A stretch of DNA of 64,000 bases from CAMFLJ01 sp965279255 (GTDB lineage: Bacteria > Actinomycetota > Acidimicrobiia > Acidimicrobiales > Acidimicrobilacustridaceae): contig OZ257146.1 of the NCBI GenBank assembly GCA_965279255.1, positions 3,224,001 to 3,288,000 on the forward strand, read 5' to 3'. The position numbers and the translations under genes were made by a program. Below, piece after piece: positions 31,557-40,681 of this stretch (positions are counted from its first letter, which is position 1; every line of letters starts with the position of its first letter). Below the pieces are notes generated by a model that saw nothing but the letters and a program-made list of their open reading frames with translations, ran no database searches and was not told where the DNA came from.

Positions 31557-33176
31557 ATGCCCACCACCATCCACCCGCCCCGTTCCCATTCCCGGCTGAC
31601 CCCCGGCCGGCTCGCCGCGGCCGGCCTGCTGCTGGCCGTGGCTGCCAGCCCGCTGACCCTTCCCTCCCCCGACGTCGCGTCGGCGCAGACGACCGACCTG
31701 CCCGGTCCGGTGACCCTCACGTTCACCGGCTCGTCGCAGTCGGTCACCGTGCCGCAGGGCGCACTCGGCGCGTCGGTCGTGGTCGCTGGCGCGGCCGGCG
31801 CCAACGGCTGGGACGGCGAGCAGACCGGCACGACGGGCATCCCCGGCGGCAACGGCGCCCAGGTCGAGGCCCTCGTTCCGGTGAGCGCCGGGGAGGTGCT
31901 CACCGTCGACGTGGGCGGCATGGGCGGCAGCCCCTACGACCCGAACGAGAGCGGCAACCCCGCCCCCGGCTGGGGCGGCAACGCACCCGGCGCCACGTCG
32001 TACGGCAACGGCAACACCATGGGCGGCTCCGGTGGCGGAGCCTCCTCGATCCTCACCTCCGACGGCGACTACCTCGTCGTGGCCGGCGGCGGAGGCGGCG
32101 GCGGCGGGCTGGGCGCCGGCATGCTGGTCGACACGGGAGGCACCGGTGGCACGGGCGGCTCCACCACCAAGGCCGATGGCGACGACGGCACCGGCCCGGG
32201 CCACGGCGACGGCGGCAAGGGCGGCGCGCAGAGCTCGATGGCCGGCGCTCCCGGAGCGCCCGAGCACCACGACGCCGGGCCCGGCGGCGGCGGAGGCGGC
32301 GGCTACAAGGGCGGCGACGGCGGCGGTGGCGGGTCGACCGGAGGCGGCGGCGGAGGGGGCGGCGGTGCCGGCTCGAGCTACTCCACCCCGGTCGCCGCCA
32401 ACGTCACGGTCGCGACCGCGAGCGCCCAGACGAACGGTCAGGTCACCATCACCTGGGTGGACTCCGCGCTGTGCGAGGCCACGAGCAGCCAGACCGTCGC
32501 GGCGACGGGGCCGAGCACCTTCCCGCTCGCCTGCACCTTCGGCGGGGTGGCCGGAACCGAGCTGGTCTTCCCCGACACCCCGGCCCACGGAACCCTCCAG
32601 GTGCCCGACGTCGCCACGGGGACGCTGGAGTACACCCCCAACGTCTCGTCCTACACGGGGCCCGACGCCTTCACCTTCGAGCTCACCAACGCCAACGGTG
32701 CGGTCACCCAGGGCACGGTGGAGCTCACGCTCTCGACCGCCACCCCGACGACCTCGACCGACGAGTCGACCTCATCGCCGGGCGGGACCATGACCGTCCA
32801 CGCCGCCGGGCTCGCCCCGGGCGAAGCGGTCCAGGTGACCATGCACTCCGAGCCGGTCCTGCTGACCACCGGCACTGCCGACGGTGACGGCACGTACACG
32901 ACCCAGATCGTGCTGCCCGAGGACGCCCCGCTCGGGGACCACCACATCGAGGTCCGCGGCGAGACCAGCGGCTCGTCGTCGACGCCGGTGGCCCTGGCCG
33001 CCACGACCAACGCCTCGAGCTCCACCGCTGCAGCACTGTGGATCGCCCTGGGCGCCCTGTGCATCGTCGCCCTCGTCCTGGCCGGATGGTGGACCCGACG
33101 CCGCCGACGCCCGGCCCCCACCGGCACCGGCACCGGCACCGGCACCGGCACCGAGCTCGGCTCGCCGACCGCGTGA
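31557..33176 (+). CDS. Secreted glycine-rich surface protein with C-terminal membrane anchor
   Basis: 539 residues. Signal peptide (about 1-43, LAAAGLLLAVAAS core, AXA-like site ASAQ). Residues about 90-270 form a glycine-rich domain with many GGGG runs, similar to glycine-rich ligand domains. Residues about 300-395 look like an Ig/cadherin-type fold (VFPDTPAHGTLQVPDVATGTLEYTPN, TFELTNANGAVTQGT). A second Ig-like domain follows about 403-475, and a C-terminal helix (ALWIALGALCIVALVLAGWW) plus RRRRR tail anchors it. The last residues are a TGTG repeat. Divergent from a LuxR-type regulator. Confidence 0.82.
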   Translation: MPTTIHPPRSHSRLTPGRLAAAGLLLAVAASPLTLPSPDVASAQTTDLPGPVTLTFTGSSQSVTVPQGALGASVVVAGAAGANGWDGEQTGTTGIPGGNGAQVEALVPVSAGEVLTVDVGGMGGSPYDPNESGNPAPGWGGNAPGATSYGNGNTMGGSGGGASSILTSDGDYLVVAGGGGGGGGLGAGMLVDTGGTGGTGGSTTKADGDDGTGPGHGDGGKGGAQSSMAGAPGAPEHHDAGPGGGGGGGYKGGDGGGGGSTGGGGGGGGGAGSSYSTPVAANVTVATASAQTNGQVTITWVDSALCEATSSQTVAATGPSTFPLACTFGGVAGTELVFPDTPAHGTLQVPDVATGTLEYTPNVSSYTGPDAFTFELTNANGAVTQGTVELTLSTATPTTSTDESTSSPGGTMTVHAAGLAPGEAVQVTMHSEPVLLTTGTADGDGTYTTQIVLPEDAPLGDHHIEVRGETSGSSSTPVALAATTNASSSTAAALWIALGALCIVALVLAGWWTRRRRRPAPTGTGTGTGTGTELGSPTA

Positions 33177-33262
33177 GCTGACCCGTGTCCTCATCACCCG
33201 CATCGACATCCACTTCCGTCACGTCCACACCAGCCATCCGACCCGACCACAGGGAGCCCCTC

Positions 33263-33964
33263 ATGACCGACACCACCGAACCCCGCCGCATCCAGGGCCC
33301 GCTGAAGACCTGGTACGACCTCCACGAGGCCCTCGACCACGAGGTGACCGGCATCGCCGCCGACGCCGCCGAGCTGACCCTGAGCGGGCTCGATGCCTTC
33401 GCCACCCGGTTCTGGGCGTTCGACCGCGAGCTGAAGGCCCACTCCGAGGTGGAGGACGGGATCATGTTCCCGGCCATCACCGAGCGGGGTGGCACCATCG
33501 CCGACGAGCTCCTCCAGGAACACCGGGCCGAGCAGTTGGCGGTCTACGCCGTCGGCGCCGCACTCCTCCACGCCATCGCCACCCGCACGCCGGAGGCCCT
33601 GGCCGCCCTCGCCGGACCGACCGCCTCGATGCGCGACTCACTGAAGGCCCACCTCGAGCTCGAGGAGGCCACCGCCCTCACTCAGGTCGACGGCCTGTTC
33701 AGCGACGACGAGCAGTCCGCCCTGTTCCGCACCATCATCGGCTCGCTCCCCCCGGACCCCCAGCTGCAGCCGTGGGTCACCGCGGCCCTCAGCCCCGACC
33801 ACCTCGAGCTCCGGCTCCGCAACATCGCGTCGTCGATGTCGACCCCGGCGCTGACCGGCCTCATGACCCAGATCCACGACGGCGTCGATGCCGCCACCTG
33901 GGCCGTCGTCCAGTCACGGACCCCCGACCTGGCCGCCCTCGTCGAGCCGCAGGGCGGTTCGTGA
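33263..33964 (+). CDS. Hemerythrin-domain protein with C-terminal extension (second copy)
   Basis: 233 residues with the same architecture as 4312-5037. HEALDHEVTG, HSEVEDGIMFPAI, QEHRAEQLA and HLELEEATAL contain the His and Glu of a hemerythrin-like di-iron site. The C-terminal part from IIGSLPPDPQLQPWVTAALSPDH mirrors the C-terminal domain of the first copy. ATG follows AGGGAG. Paralogs probably share function in O2, NO or iron response; the sequences are diverged, so the duplication is not recent. Confidence 0.85.
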   Translation: MTDTTEPRRIQGPLKTWYDLHEALDHEVTGIAADAAELTLSGLDAFATRFWAFDRELKAHSEVEDGIMFPAITERGGTIADELLQEHRAEQLAVYAVGAALLHAIATRTPEALAALAGPTASMRDSLKAHLELEEATALTQVDGLFSDDEQSALFRTIIGSLPPDPQLQPWVTAALSPDHLELRLRNIASSMSTPALTGLMTQIHDGVDAATWAVVQSRTPDLAALVEPQGGS

Positions 33965-34002
33965 CCACCTGAACGAGGTCGCCGGGCCGGCTCGGCCCGG
34001 CG

Positions 34003-35286
34003 TCAGTCGGCAGTGCTGGTGGTGGAGGTCGCGCTCGTCGGCGTGCAGGCGTCGTCGGTCGTCCGCCCGGCCCGCACGTCGGCGAACCAGCCGAGCAGGA
34101 ACGGCACAGTCCGGTAGCCGATGAGGCCGTGGTCGATGCCCGGGTAGGTGCGGAACGTGACGTGCTCGCCCGACGTGCACAGCTGCGAGACGAAGCTCTT
34201 CGTCGCCGGCGGGAGGACCAGCTCGTCCGCGTCGCCCTGGGCGATCAACACCGGCACGCCGAGTGGCGATCCGCCAGGCGTGTTCTCCTGGAGGATCGTG
34301 CTCCACGGCTCGGTGGTGCCCGGGTCGACGGCGAAGAAGTTCCCCACCGCCGGCTCGGCGATCTTGTGGAGCTCGGAGACGTCGGTGAGCAGGCACCGGG
34401 GGGCGATCTCGGGCACGACCGCCACCCCCGCCGGGGTGAGCCCCGTGTCGAGGCGCACCGAAGGGTCGGTCGGTCCGTAGACGGCGACGAACGCGGCCAT
34501 GGCGTACGAGCCGATGGTGACCCCGGAGTCGTCGTTGCGGTGGTCGGCGAGGAGCTGGGCCAGGTCGGCTGCCGGAGCGGCCGCCGCCACGGCCCTCAGC
34601 TTCAGCTCGGGTGCGTAGGTCGGCGCCTGCTGCCCGGCGAAGAGGGCCGCCTGGCCGCCCTGTGAGTGCCCCCACAGGAACAGCTCGGTGCCGACACCGG
34701 AGTCGGGCAGCGCCCTCGCGGCGCGCACGATGTCGAGCACGTTGTTCCCCTCGGTGGCCCCGATGAGGTAGCTCTGCGGTCCGTCAGCGCCCATGCCCGA
34801 GTAGTCGGTCGCCACCACGGCGTACCCGGCGTCGACGAGCTCGTGGAGGCCGGCCGTCAGGGCGAACGGGTCCTCGGACTCCGACGGGGCGCAGCGACCG
34901 TCCGCACCGGTGGTCGGGTGGGCCCACGACACGACCGGCCATCCACCGGAGGGGGCGGGACCGTCGGGGACGACCACGACGCCGGACACCCCGATGTCCT
35001 GACCGTGCACGTCGGTCGAGTGGTAGAGCACCCGCCAGGCATGGGAGCCGTTGGGCGCCCCGAGGAGCGTCTCCTGCCGGATCAGCTCACCGGGCCGGCC
35101 GGCCGGCAGCGGGTCGGGGAGCACCTCGAAGGTGCCGAGCGTCGAGTGCTCGGCCACGTCCTCGCCGCACTGGCGCAGCCCGCCGGTCACCGCCAGCACG
35201 CCCAGCACCGCGGCGGCCGCACCCGCGGCCCACCGCCGACCCCGATGGCGGCGCGGCGACGCCTCGACCGAGGATTCGTCGCTCAT
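34003..35286 (-). CDS. Secretory lipase family protein
   Basis: 427 residues, alpha/beta hydrolase. N-terminal membrane segment WAAGAAAAVLGVLAVTGGL (about 17-36) after an Arg-rich start. The catalytic elbow is GHSQGG (about 206-211), with DYSGMG earlier and the Asp/His near QGDADELV and GIDHGL. The overall pattern (SGVVVVPDG, SWAHPTTG) matches the secretory lipase (LIP) family, which cleaves triacylglycerols or lipid esters outside the cell. Start at 35286. Thr/Ser-rich tail TPTSATSTTSTAD at the C-terminus. Confidence 0.86.
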   Translation of the reverse strand: MSDESSVEASPRRHRGRRWAAGAAAAVLGVLAVTGGLRQCGEDVAEHSTLGTFEVLPDPLPAGRPGELIRQETLLGAPNGSHAWRVLYHSTDVHGQDIGVSGVVVVPDGPAPSGGWPVVSWAHPTTGADGRCAPSESEDPFALTAGLHELVDAGYAVVATDYSGMGADGPQSYLIGATEGNNVLDIVRAARALPDSGVGTELFLWGHSQGGQAALFAGQQAPTYAPELKLRAVAAAAPAADLAQLLADHRNDDSGVTIGSYAMAAFVAVYGPTDPSVRLDTGLTPAGVAVVPEIAPRCLLTDVSELHKIAEPAVGNFFAVDPGTTEPWSTILQENTPGGSPLGVPVLIAQGDADELVLPPATKSFVSQLCTSGEHVTFRTYPGIDHGLIGYRTVPFLLGWFADVRAGRTTDDACTPTSATSTTSTAD

Positions 35287-35496
35287 GCGAGCCCTGCCGC
35301 TCGGCGCACGCCCGTCCGTTCGATCTCCCCCGCCATCGGAGGAGTCTCGCACCGACTCCAGAAGCCGCACCCCATCCGGCGGGCCACGAGGCACATCCCC
35401 AGCAGTTCTCGCGAAGACCGGCCCCGCGCCACGACCGACGGCGGTGACTCTGCCACGCGTGTCCGGTTCGACGCACCACCCCTACGATGCCCAACC

Positions 35497-38400
35497 ATGA
35501 TCGGTACTGGCGGACGATCGAGCGGGGCGCGCCGCGGAGCGCGACGACAGCAGCACCGAGCCCTGCGGGGCCTCGGGCGGGTGGCCCTGGCGGCGGTGCT
35601 CCTGATCGTCCTCGCTGGGGCCGGTCTGTGCGCCCGAGCCGTTCCGGCGACCGCAGCACCTGTCGGAACCGTCGACACCGTGGTGGAGTTCGCCGCCAGC
35701 GTGAACAGGCCCCTCGGCATCGTGGTCGGGCCCGACGGCGCACTCTGGTTCACCAACCAGGGCAACGACACCATCGGCCGGCTCGACCCGGCCACCGGGA
35801 CCATCGGCGGCTTCAGCGCTGACAGCATCAGCCAACCGACGGGCATCACCGTGGGGCCCGACGGCGCACTCTGGTTCACCAACCAGGGCAACGACACGGT
35901 CGGCCGCATCACCACCGCCGGCGTCGTCACGAACCACACGGGCGCCGGCATCAGCCAACCCAACGGCATCACCACCGGGCCCGACGGCGCACTCTGGTTC
36001 ACCAACCAGGGCAACGACACGATCGGCCGCATCACCACCGCCGGTGCCGTCAGCACCTACACCGACCCCGGTCTCAGCTTCCCCCGGCAGATCACCAGCG
36101 GCCCGGACGGCAACCTCTGGTTCACCGCCGGCTGGCAGACCGTCGGCCGCATCACCCCGGCGGGGGCGATCACCACCTTCACCGACGGGACGATGAGCGA
36201 TCCCTGGGGCATCACCACCGGGCCCGACGGCGCACTCTGGTTCACGAACCACGGCAACGGCGCGATCGGACGCATCACCACCGCCGGGGCCCTGTCGTTC
36301 ACCACGACGGGCGTGGCGGCCCCCGCGGAGATCACCCTGGGGTCCGACGGGAGCCTGTGGTTCGCCGGATCGTCCGAGGTCGGCGCGACCCCGGGCCAGA
36401 TCGCCTCGGTGACGCCGACCGGATCGGTGACGGTCTACAACGACCCGAGTCTCTCGGGACCGCAGGGGATCGTGGCCGGTCCCGACGGGAACCTGTGGTT
36501 CACCAACACCAGCGCCTTCAAGGGCACCCCGTCGATCGGCACGATCACCACGGCGGGCGCCATCGGGAACCTCACCGACGCCGCCGTCACCTCACCCGAG
36601 GCCATGAGCATCGGCCCCAGCGGCACGGCCTGGTTCACGAACCGCGCCGACGACACGATCGGGCGGATCGCCGCCGATGGCAGCACCGTCACCTCCTTCA
36701 CGGGGACAGGCATCGACGAGCCCACGGGCATCACCCTGGGCCCCGACCAGGCGCTGTGGTTCACCAACACCGGCAACGACTCGATCGGACGCATCACCAC
36801 CGCCGGAGCCGTCACCAACTACACCGGCACCGGCATCAACGCCCCCTCCGAGATCACCCAAGGGGTCGACGGGGCGCTGTGGTTCACCAACACCGGCAAC
36901 GACTCGATCGGACGCATCACCACCGCCGGAGCCGTCACCAACTACACCGGCACCGGCATCAGCCAACCGACGGGCATCGCCTGGGGCGGCGACCAGGCGC
37001 TCTGGTTCACCAACACCGGCAACGACTCGATCGGACGCATCACCACCGCCGGGGTCGTCACCAACCACACCGGCACCGGCATCAACGCCCCCTCCGACAT
37101 CGTCCAGGGCGACGGCGCGCTGTGGTTCACCAACACCGGCAACGACTCCCTCGGACGCATCACCCTCGCCGGAGCCGTCACGAACGTCACCGCCGCCGGC
37201 ATCGACGCACCGACGGCGATCACCGGAGGGACGGACGGGAACCTCTGGTTCACCAGCAACGGGAACGACCGGATCGGACGGGTCACCCCTGCCGGCCTGG
37301 TGACGACGTACACCGGCACCGGCGTGAGCGCCCCCGTCGGGATCGCCATCGGCCCCCACAACGACCTCTGGTTCGCCAACTCGGGCAACGCGTCGCTGGG
37401 GCACATCACTCGAGCAGGCCGGGTGTCCACGTTCCGGGGCAGCAGCACCGGCGCCGCCCGTGACCTCGTCCCAGGGGCCGACGGGAACATGTGGTTCACC
37501 AATCCCGGCATCAACTCGATCGGCCGGGTCACACCGGACGGGACGCTCTCGACCTTCACCGGGCCCGGGGTCGACGGCCCCGATGAGATCGCCGCTGGGC
37601 CAGACGGGAACCTCTGGTTCACCAATGCGACCGGGTCCTCGATCGGCCGGATCACCCCGGCAGGCGTCATCTCCGTCTTCCAGGGGCCCGGGGTCTCACA
37701 GCCGATGGGAATCGCAGCAGGGCCCGACGGCGCCATGTGGTTCACCAACTTCAACAGCTCGCTCGGCCGCATCACCATGGCGGGTGTCATCACGAACTAC
37801 GCGGTCGCCGGCATCTCCGGACCGGTGGGGATCGCAGCAGGGCCGGACGGTGCGATGTGGTTCACCAACAGCTACTCGGGCTCGGTCGGCCGCATCACCA
37901 TGGGCGGCGCAGTCACGACCTACCACGACCCGCAGGTGGGCGCGGGGGGAGCGATCACGGCCGGTCCTGACGGGGCGCTGTGGTTCACCGGCGGCGTGGC
38001 GAACACGATCGGGCGGATCACGACCGGCGGATCGATCACGGTCTTCAGTGACCCGGCGATCGTCCAGCCTCTCGGCATCACGTCTGGCGCGGACGGCAAC
38101 CTCTGGTTCAACAGCTCCAGCGGCAACCTCATCGGGCAGCTGACCACCGCAGGTGCGGTCACGACCTACAGCGGTCACGGGATCGCCGCCCCCCAGGGCA
38201 TCAGCGCCGGTCCCGACGGGACGATCTGGTTCGCCAACACTGCGAACACGGCCTGGCAGACGACGGTGGCGAACGGCGGCTCGATCGGTCGCATCACGGT
38301 GGCCGATCTGCCCGGCGCGCCGACCGCCGCCAACGCCACACCGGGAGATGGACGAGCGACGGTCTCCTGGACCGCTCCCGCCTCCGACGGAGGCTCGCCG

Positions 38401-39741
38401 ATCGACCACTACACCGTCACACCACACGTGAACGGGGTTCCCGCGAGCCCGATCGACACCGACGCCGCCACCACCGAGCTCGTCGTCGACGACCTCGTCA
38501 ATGGCACCGGCTACACGTTCACCGTCGCGGCGCACAACGCCGTGGGCACGGGGCCCACGTCGGCCCCGTCGTCGGTGGCGACGCCCCAGGCCGGCCTCGA
38601 GGGCTCGTGGTTCCACCCCGTGAGCCCGGCGCGGATCCTCGACTCGCGGCCATCGGGCCCGGCGACCGGGGGCTACACCACACCCTGGCCCACCAACGTC
38701 ACCCGAGACATCCAGGTCACCGGTCTCGGCGGCGTCCCCGCCGACGCCGACGCCGTCGTGCTCAACATCACCGCCGTCGGGCCCACCACCGGCGGCTACC
38801 TCACCATCTGGCCCACCGGCGACACCAAGCCCTACGTCTCCTCCCTCAACTTCACGCCCGGGCAAACCGTCCCCAACGCCGTCACCGTCAAGATCGGCAC
38901 CGGCGGCAAGATCTCCATCGCCTCCACCGCCGGCGCCGTCGACGTCATCGCCGACGTCAACGGCTGGTACGGCGCTCGGCCCGGAGGCAGCGGGTTCGTC
39001 TCGGCCGCGCCGGCGCGGATCCTCGACTCGCGGCCCTCCGGTCCCTCAACCGGGGGCTACACCACACCCTGGCCCACCAACGTCACCCGAGACATCCAGG
39101 TCACCGGCATCGGTGGCGTCCCCGCCGACGCCGACGCCGTCGTGCTCAACATCACCGCCGTCAGCCCCACCACCGGCGGCTACCTCACCATCTGGCCCAC
39201 CGGCGACACCAAGCCCTACGTCTCCTCCCTCAACTTCACCCCCGGACAAACCGTCCCCAACGCCGTCACCGTCAAGGTCGGCACCGGCGGCAAGATCTCC
39301 ATCGCCTCCACCGCCGGCGCCGTCGACGTCATCGCCGACGTCAACGGCTGGTTCCTCCCGATCGGAGGGGTCGGGTTCCATCCCCTGAGCCCGGAGCGGA
39401 TCCTCGACTCGCGACCCTCCGGTCCCTCAACCGGGGGCTACACCACACCCTGGCCCACCAACGTCACCCGAGACATCCAGGTCACCGGCATCGGTGGCGT
39501 CCCCGCCGACGCCGACGCCGTCGTGCTCAACATCACCGCCGTCAGCCCCACCACCGGCGGCTACCTCACCATCTGGCCCACCGGCGACACCAAGCCCTAC
39601 GTCTCCTCCCTCAACTTCACCCCCGGACAAACCGTCCCCAACGCCGTCACCGTCAAGGTCGGCACCGGCGGCAAGATCTCCATCGCCTCCACCGCCGGCG
39701 CCGTCGACGTCATCGCCGACGTCAACGGCTGGTACGGCTAG
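35497..39741 (+). CDS. Giant secreted beta-propeller protein (Vgb-like repeats, FN3, RILDSRP repeats)
   Basis: 1,414 residues. Residues about 24-55 are a signal/anchor region. Residues about 60-935 hold 21 repeats of about 41 residues with the motif GPDGxLWFTNxGNDxIGRI, as in virginiamycin B lyase-type propellers; 21 equals three seven-bladed propellers. Residues about 938-1030 are a fibronectin III domain (LPGAPTAANATPGDGRATVSW). Residues about 1038-1414 are three copies of a 127-residue domain starting (x)RILDSRP and ending DVIADVNGW, common in acidimicrobial secreted proteins. TACGAT lies 8 nt before the ATG (leaderless). Likely a surface adhesin or sensor rather than an antibiotic lyase. 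Confidence 0.85.
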   Translation: MIGTGGRSSGARRGARRQQHRALRGLGRVALAAVLLIVLAGAGLCARAVPATAAPVGTVDTVVEFAASVNRPLGIVVGPDGALWFTNQGNDTIGRLDPATGTIGGFSADSISQPTGITVGPDGALWFTNQGNDTVGRITTAGVVTNHTGAGISQPNGITTGPDGALWFTNQGNDTIGRITTAGAVSTYTDPGLSFPRQITSGPDGNLWFTAGWQTVGRITPAGAITTFTDGTMSDPWGITTGPDGALWFTNHGNGAIGRITTAGALSFTTTGVAAPAEITLGSDGSLWFAGSSEVGATPGQIASVTPTGSVTVYNDPSLSGPQGIVAGPDGNLWFTNTSAFKGTPSIGTITTAGAIGNLTDAAVTSPEAMSIGPSGTAWFTNRADDTIGRIAADGSTVTSFTGTGIDEPTGITLGPDQALWFTNTGNDSIGRITTAGAVTNYTGTGINAPSEITQGVDGALWFTNTGNDSIGRITTAGAVTNYTGTGISQPTGIAWGGDQALWFTNTGNDSIGRITTAGVVTNHTGTGINAPSDIVQGDGALWFTNTGNDSLGRITLAGAVTNVTAAGIDAPTAITGGTDGNLWFTSNGNDRIGRVTPAGLVTTYTGTGVSAPVGIAIGPHNDLWFANSGNASLGHITRAGRVSTFRGSSTGAARDLVPGADGNMWFTNPGINSIGRVTPDGTLSTFTGPGVDGPDEIAAGPDGNLWFTNATGSSIGRITPAGVISVFQGPGVSQPMGIAAGPDGAMWFTNFNSSLGRITMAGVITNYAVAGISGPVGIAAGPDGAMWFTNSYSGSVGRITMGGAVTTYHDPQVGAGGAITAGPDGALWFTGGVANTIGRITTGGSITVFSDPAIVQPLGITSGADGNLWFNSSSGNLIGQLTTAGAVTTYSGHGIAAPQGISAGPDGTIWFANTANTAWQTTVANGGSIGRITVADLPGAPTAANATPGDGRATVSWTAPASDGGSPIDHYTVTPHVNGVPASPIDTDAATTELVVDDLVNGTGYTFTVAAHNAVGTGPTSAPSSVATPQAGLEGSWFHPVSPARILDSRPSGPATGGYTTPWPTNVTRDIQVTGLGGVPADADAVVLNITAVGPTTGGYLTIWPTGDTKPYVSSLNFTPGQTVPNAVTVKIGTGGKISIASTAGAVDVIADVNGWYGARPGGSGFVSAAPARILDSRPSGPSTGGYTTPWPTNVTRDIQVTGIGGVPADADAVVLNITAVSPTTGGYLTIWPTGDTKPYVSSLNFTPGQTVPNAVTVKVGTGGKISIASTAGAVDVIADVNGWFLPIGGVGFHPLSPERILDSRPSGPSTGGYTTPWPTNVTRDIQVTGIGGVPADADAVVLNITAVSPTTGGYLTIWPTGDTKPYVSSLNFTPGQTVPNAVTVKVGTGGKISIASTAGAVDVIADVNGWYG
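36751..37140 (+). repeat. Near-identical DNA repeats within the propeller gene
   Basis: Four consecutive units beginning at about 36751, 36874, 36997 and 37117, period 123, 123 and 120 bp, each encoding ALWFTNTGNDSIGRI or a close variant. High identity at the nucleotide level indicates recent duplication or gene conversion. Confidence 0.9.
38631..39741 (+). repeat. Three long direct DNA repeats encoding RILDSRP domains
   Basis: Units begin at 38631, 39015 and 39396 (period 384 and 381 bp). Copies 2 and 3 are identical over most of their length from the TCCGGTCCCTCAACCGGG segment on; copy 1 differs at a few positions. This is strong homogenisation by gene conversion or recent duplication. Confidence 0.95.
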
Positions 39742-40618
39742 GGGGCAGGGGCACCAGCATCGAGGTGCGGGCGGCGTAGTCGGCGAACCCGGGCCGGCTC
39801 TCGGCGCTGCGGCGGTCGAGCATCGGGATCGACGCGAACACGAACATCGCCGTCATGGCCAGCGGCCCGACGACGGTCCACCACCACCCCGGCGCAGCGG
39901 CGAGGGCGAACAGCCACAGCGCCCACCAGAAGCACAGCTCGCCGAAGTAGTTGGGGTGGCGCGACCACGACCACATGCCGCTGGTCATCGACTCCCCCGG
40001 CTGCTTGGTGCGCCGGAAGCGACGCATCTGCTCGTCGGCCACGTACTCGATGACCGAGGCGCCCAGCCCGAGGGCGACCGCGCATCCGTCGAGCACCCCC
40101 ACCGACCGGGTGCCCCACACCAGCGCCGGCACCATCGGCAGAGAGCCGAGGAACACCACCGAGCACGGGAACAGGTGCACGCCGAACAGCGAGATCAGCG
40201 GCTTCGGGCCCTTGGTGTACATCTCGAGGTAGCGCCAGTCCTCGTGCCCGAGGCCGGGCCAGTCACGGGCCCAGTTGCTGGTGAGCCGAACCGCCCACAC
40301 CCACACCACGACCAGCACCAGCACGATCCGCAGCGACGGCACGCCGTCGGCGTGCTGGGTCGCCAGCCAGACCGCGGCGAGCGGTGGCAGGACGCTCCAC
40401 CAGGCGTCGAACATCGAGCCGTTGTCGATCGCCATCGACCACACCCAGATGACGAGGGCCGACGTGAGATAGCCGAGACCCAGGGCGAGGACGGGTCGGT
40501 CGCCACCCACGGCCGAGGCGACGGCCACGGCTGCGCCCGCAGCGGTCAGGTAGGCGACCACCACGATCAGGAACGACGTCCCCCGTCCCGCGTGCTCCAG
40601 TGTTCCCCGACCGCTCAT
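39722..40618 (-). CDS. DUF1295 family membrane protein (steroid 5-alpha-reductase-like)
   Basis: 298 residues with about seven membrane helices. The C-terminal motif SRHPNYFGELCFWWALW is the nucleotide and sterol binding site shared by the DUF1295/ICMT/5-alpha-reductase fold, preceded by WSWSRHPNYFGE. It probably reduces a lipid or steroid double bond with NADPH. The last 20 bp overlap the stop region of the giant secreted protein on the opposite strand. Start at 40618 (MSGRGTLEH). Confidence 0.84.
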   Translation of the reverse strand: MSGRGTLEHAGRGTSFLIVVVAYLTAAGAAVAVASAVGGDRPVLALGLGYLTSALVIWVWSMAIDNGSMFDAWWSVLPPLAAVWLATQHADGVPSLRIVLVLVVVWVWAVRLTSNWARDWPGLGHEDWRYLEMYTKGPKPLISLFGVHLFPCSVVFLGSLPMVPALVWGTRSVGVLDGCAVALGLGASVIEYVADEQMRRFRRTKQPGESMTSGMWSWSRHPNYFGELCFWWALWLFALAAAPGWWWTVVGPLAMTAMFVFASIPMLDRRSAESRPGFADYAARTSMLVPLPPSRTSR

Positions 40619-40681
40619 GTGGCCTCCCGGCCGGGAGTCTGGCACCCCGCACCGGCGCCCTGCCCGGTCGAACAGCCGTCG

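Noticed and set aside
31272..32588. Upstream extension of the LuxR-type regulator to 1,332 residues
   Set aside because: The extra part is antisense to the glycine-rich protein gene and has no domain; the GTG at 31271 immediately precedes the conserved FVGRTAEL start.
36751..37140. Possible CRISPR or minisatellite array
   Set aside because: The repeats are 120-123 bp, in frame, and encode propeller blades; no short repeats with unique spacers and no cas genes.
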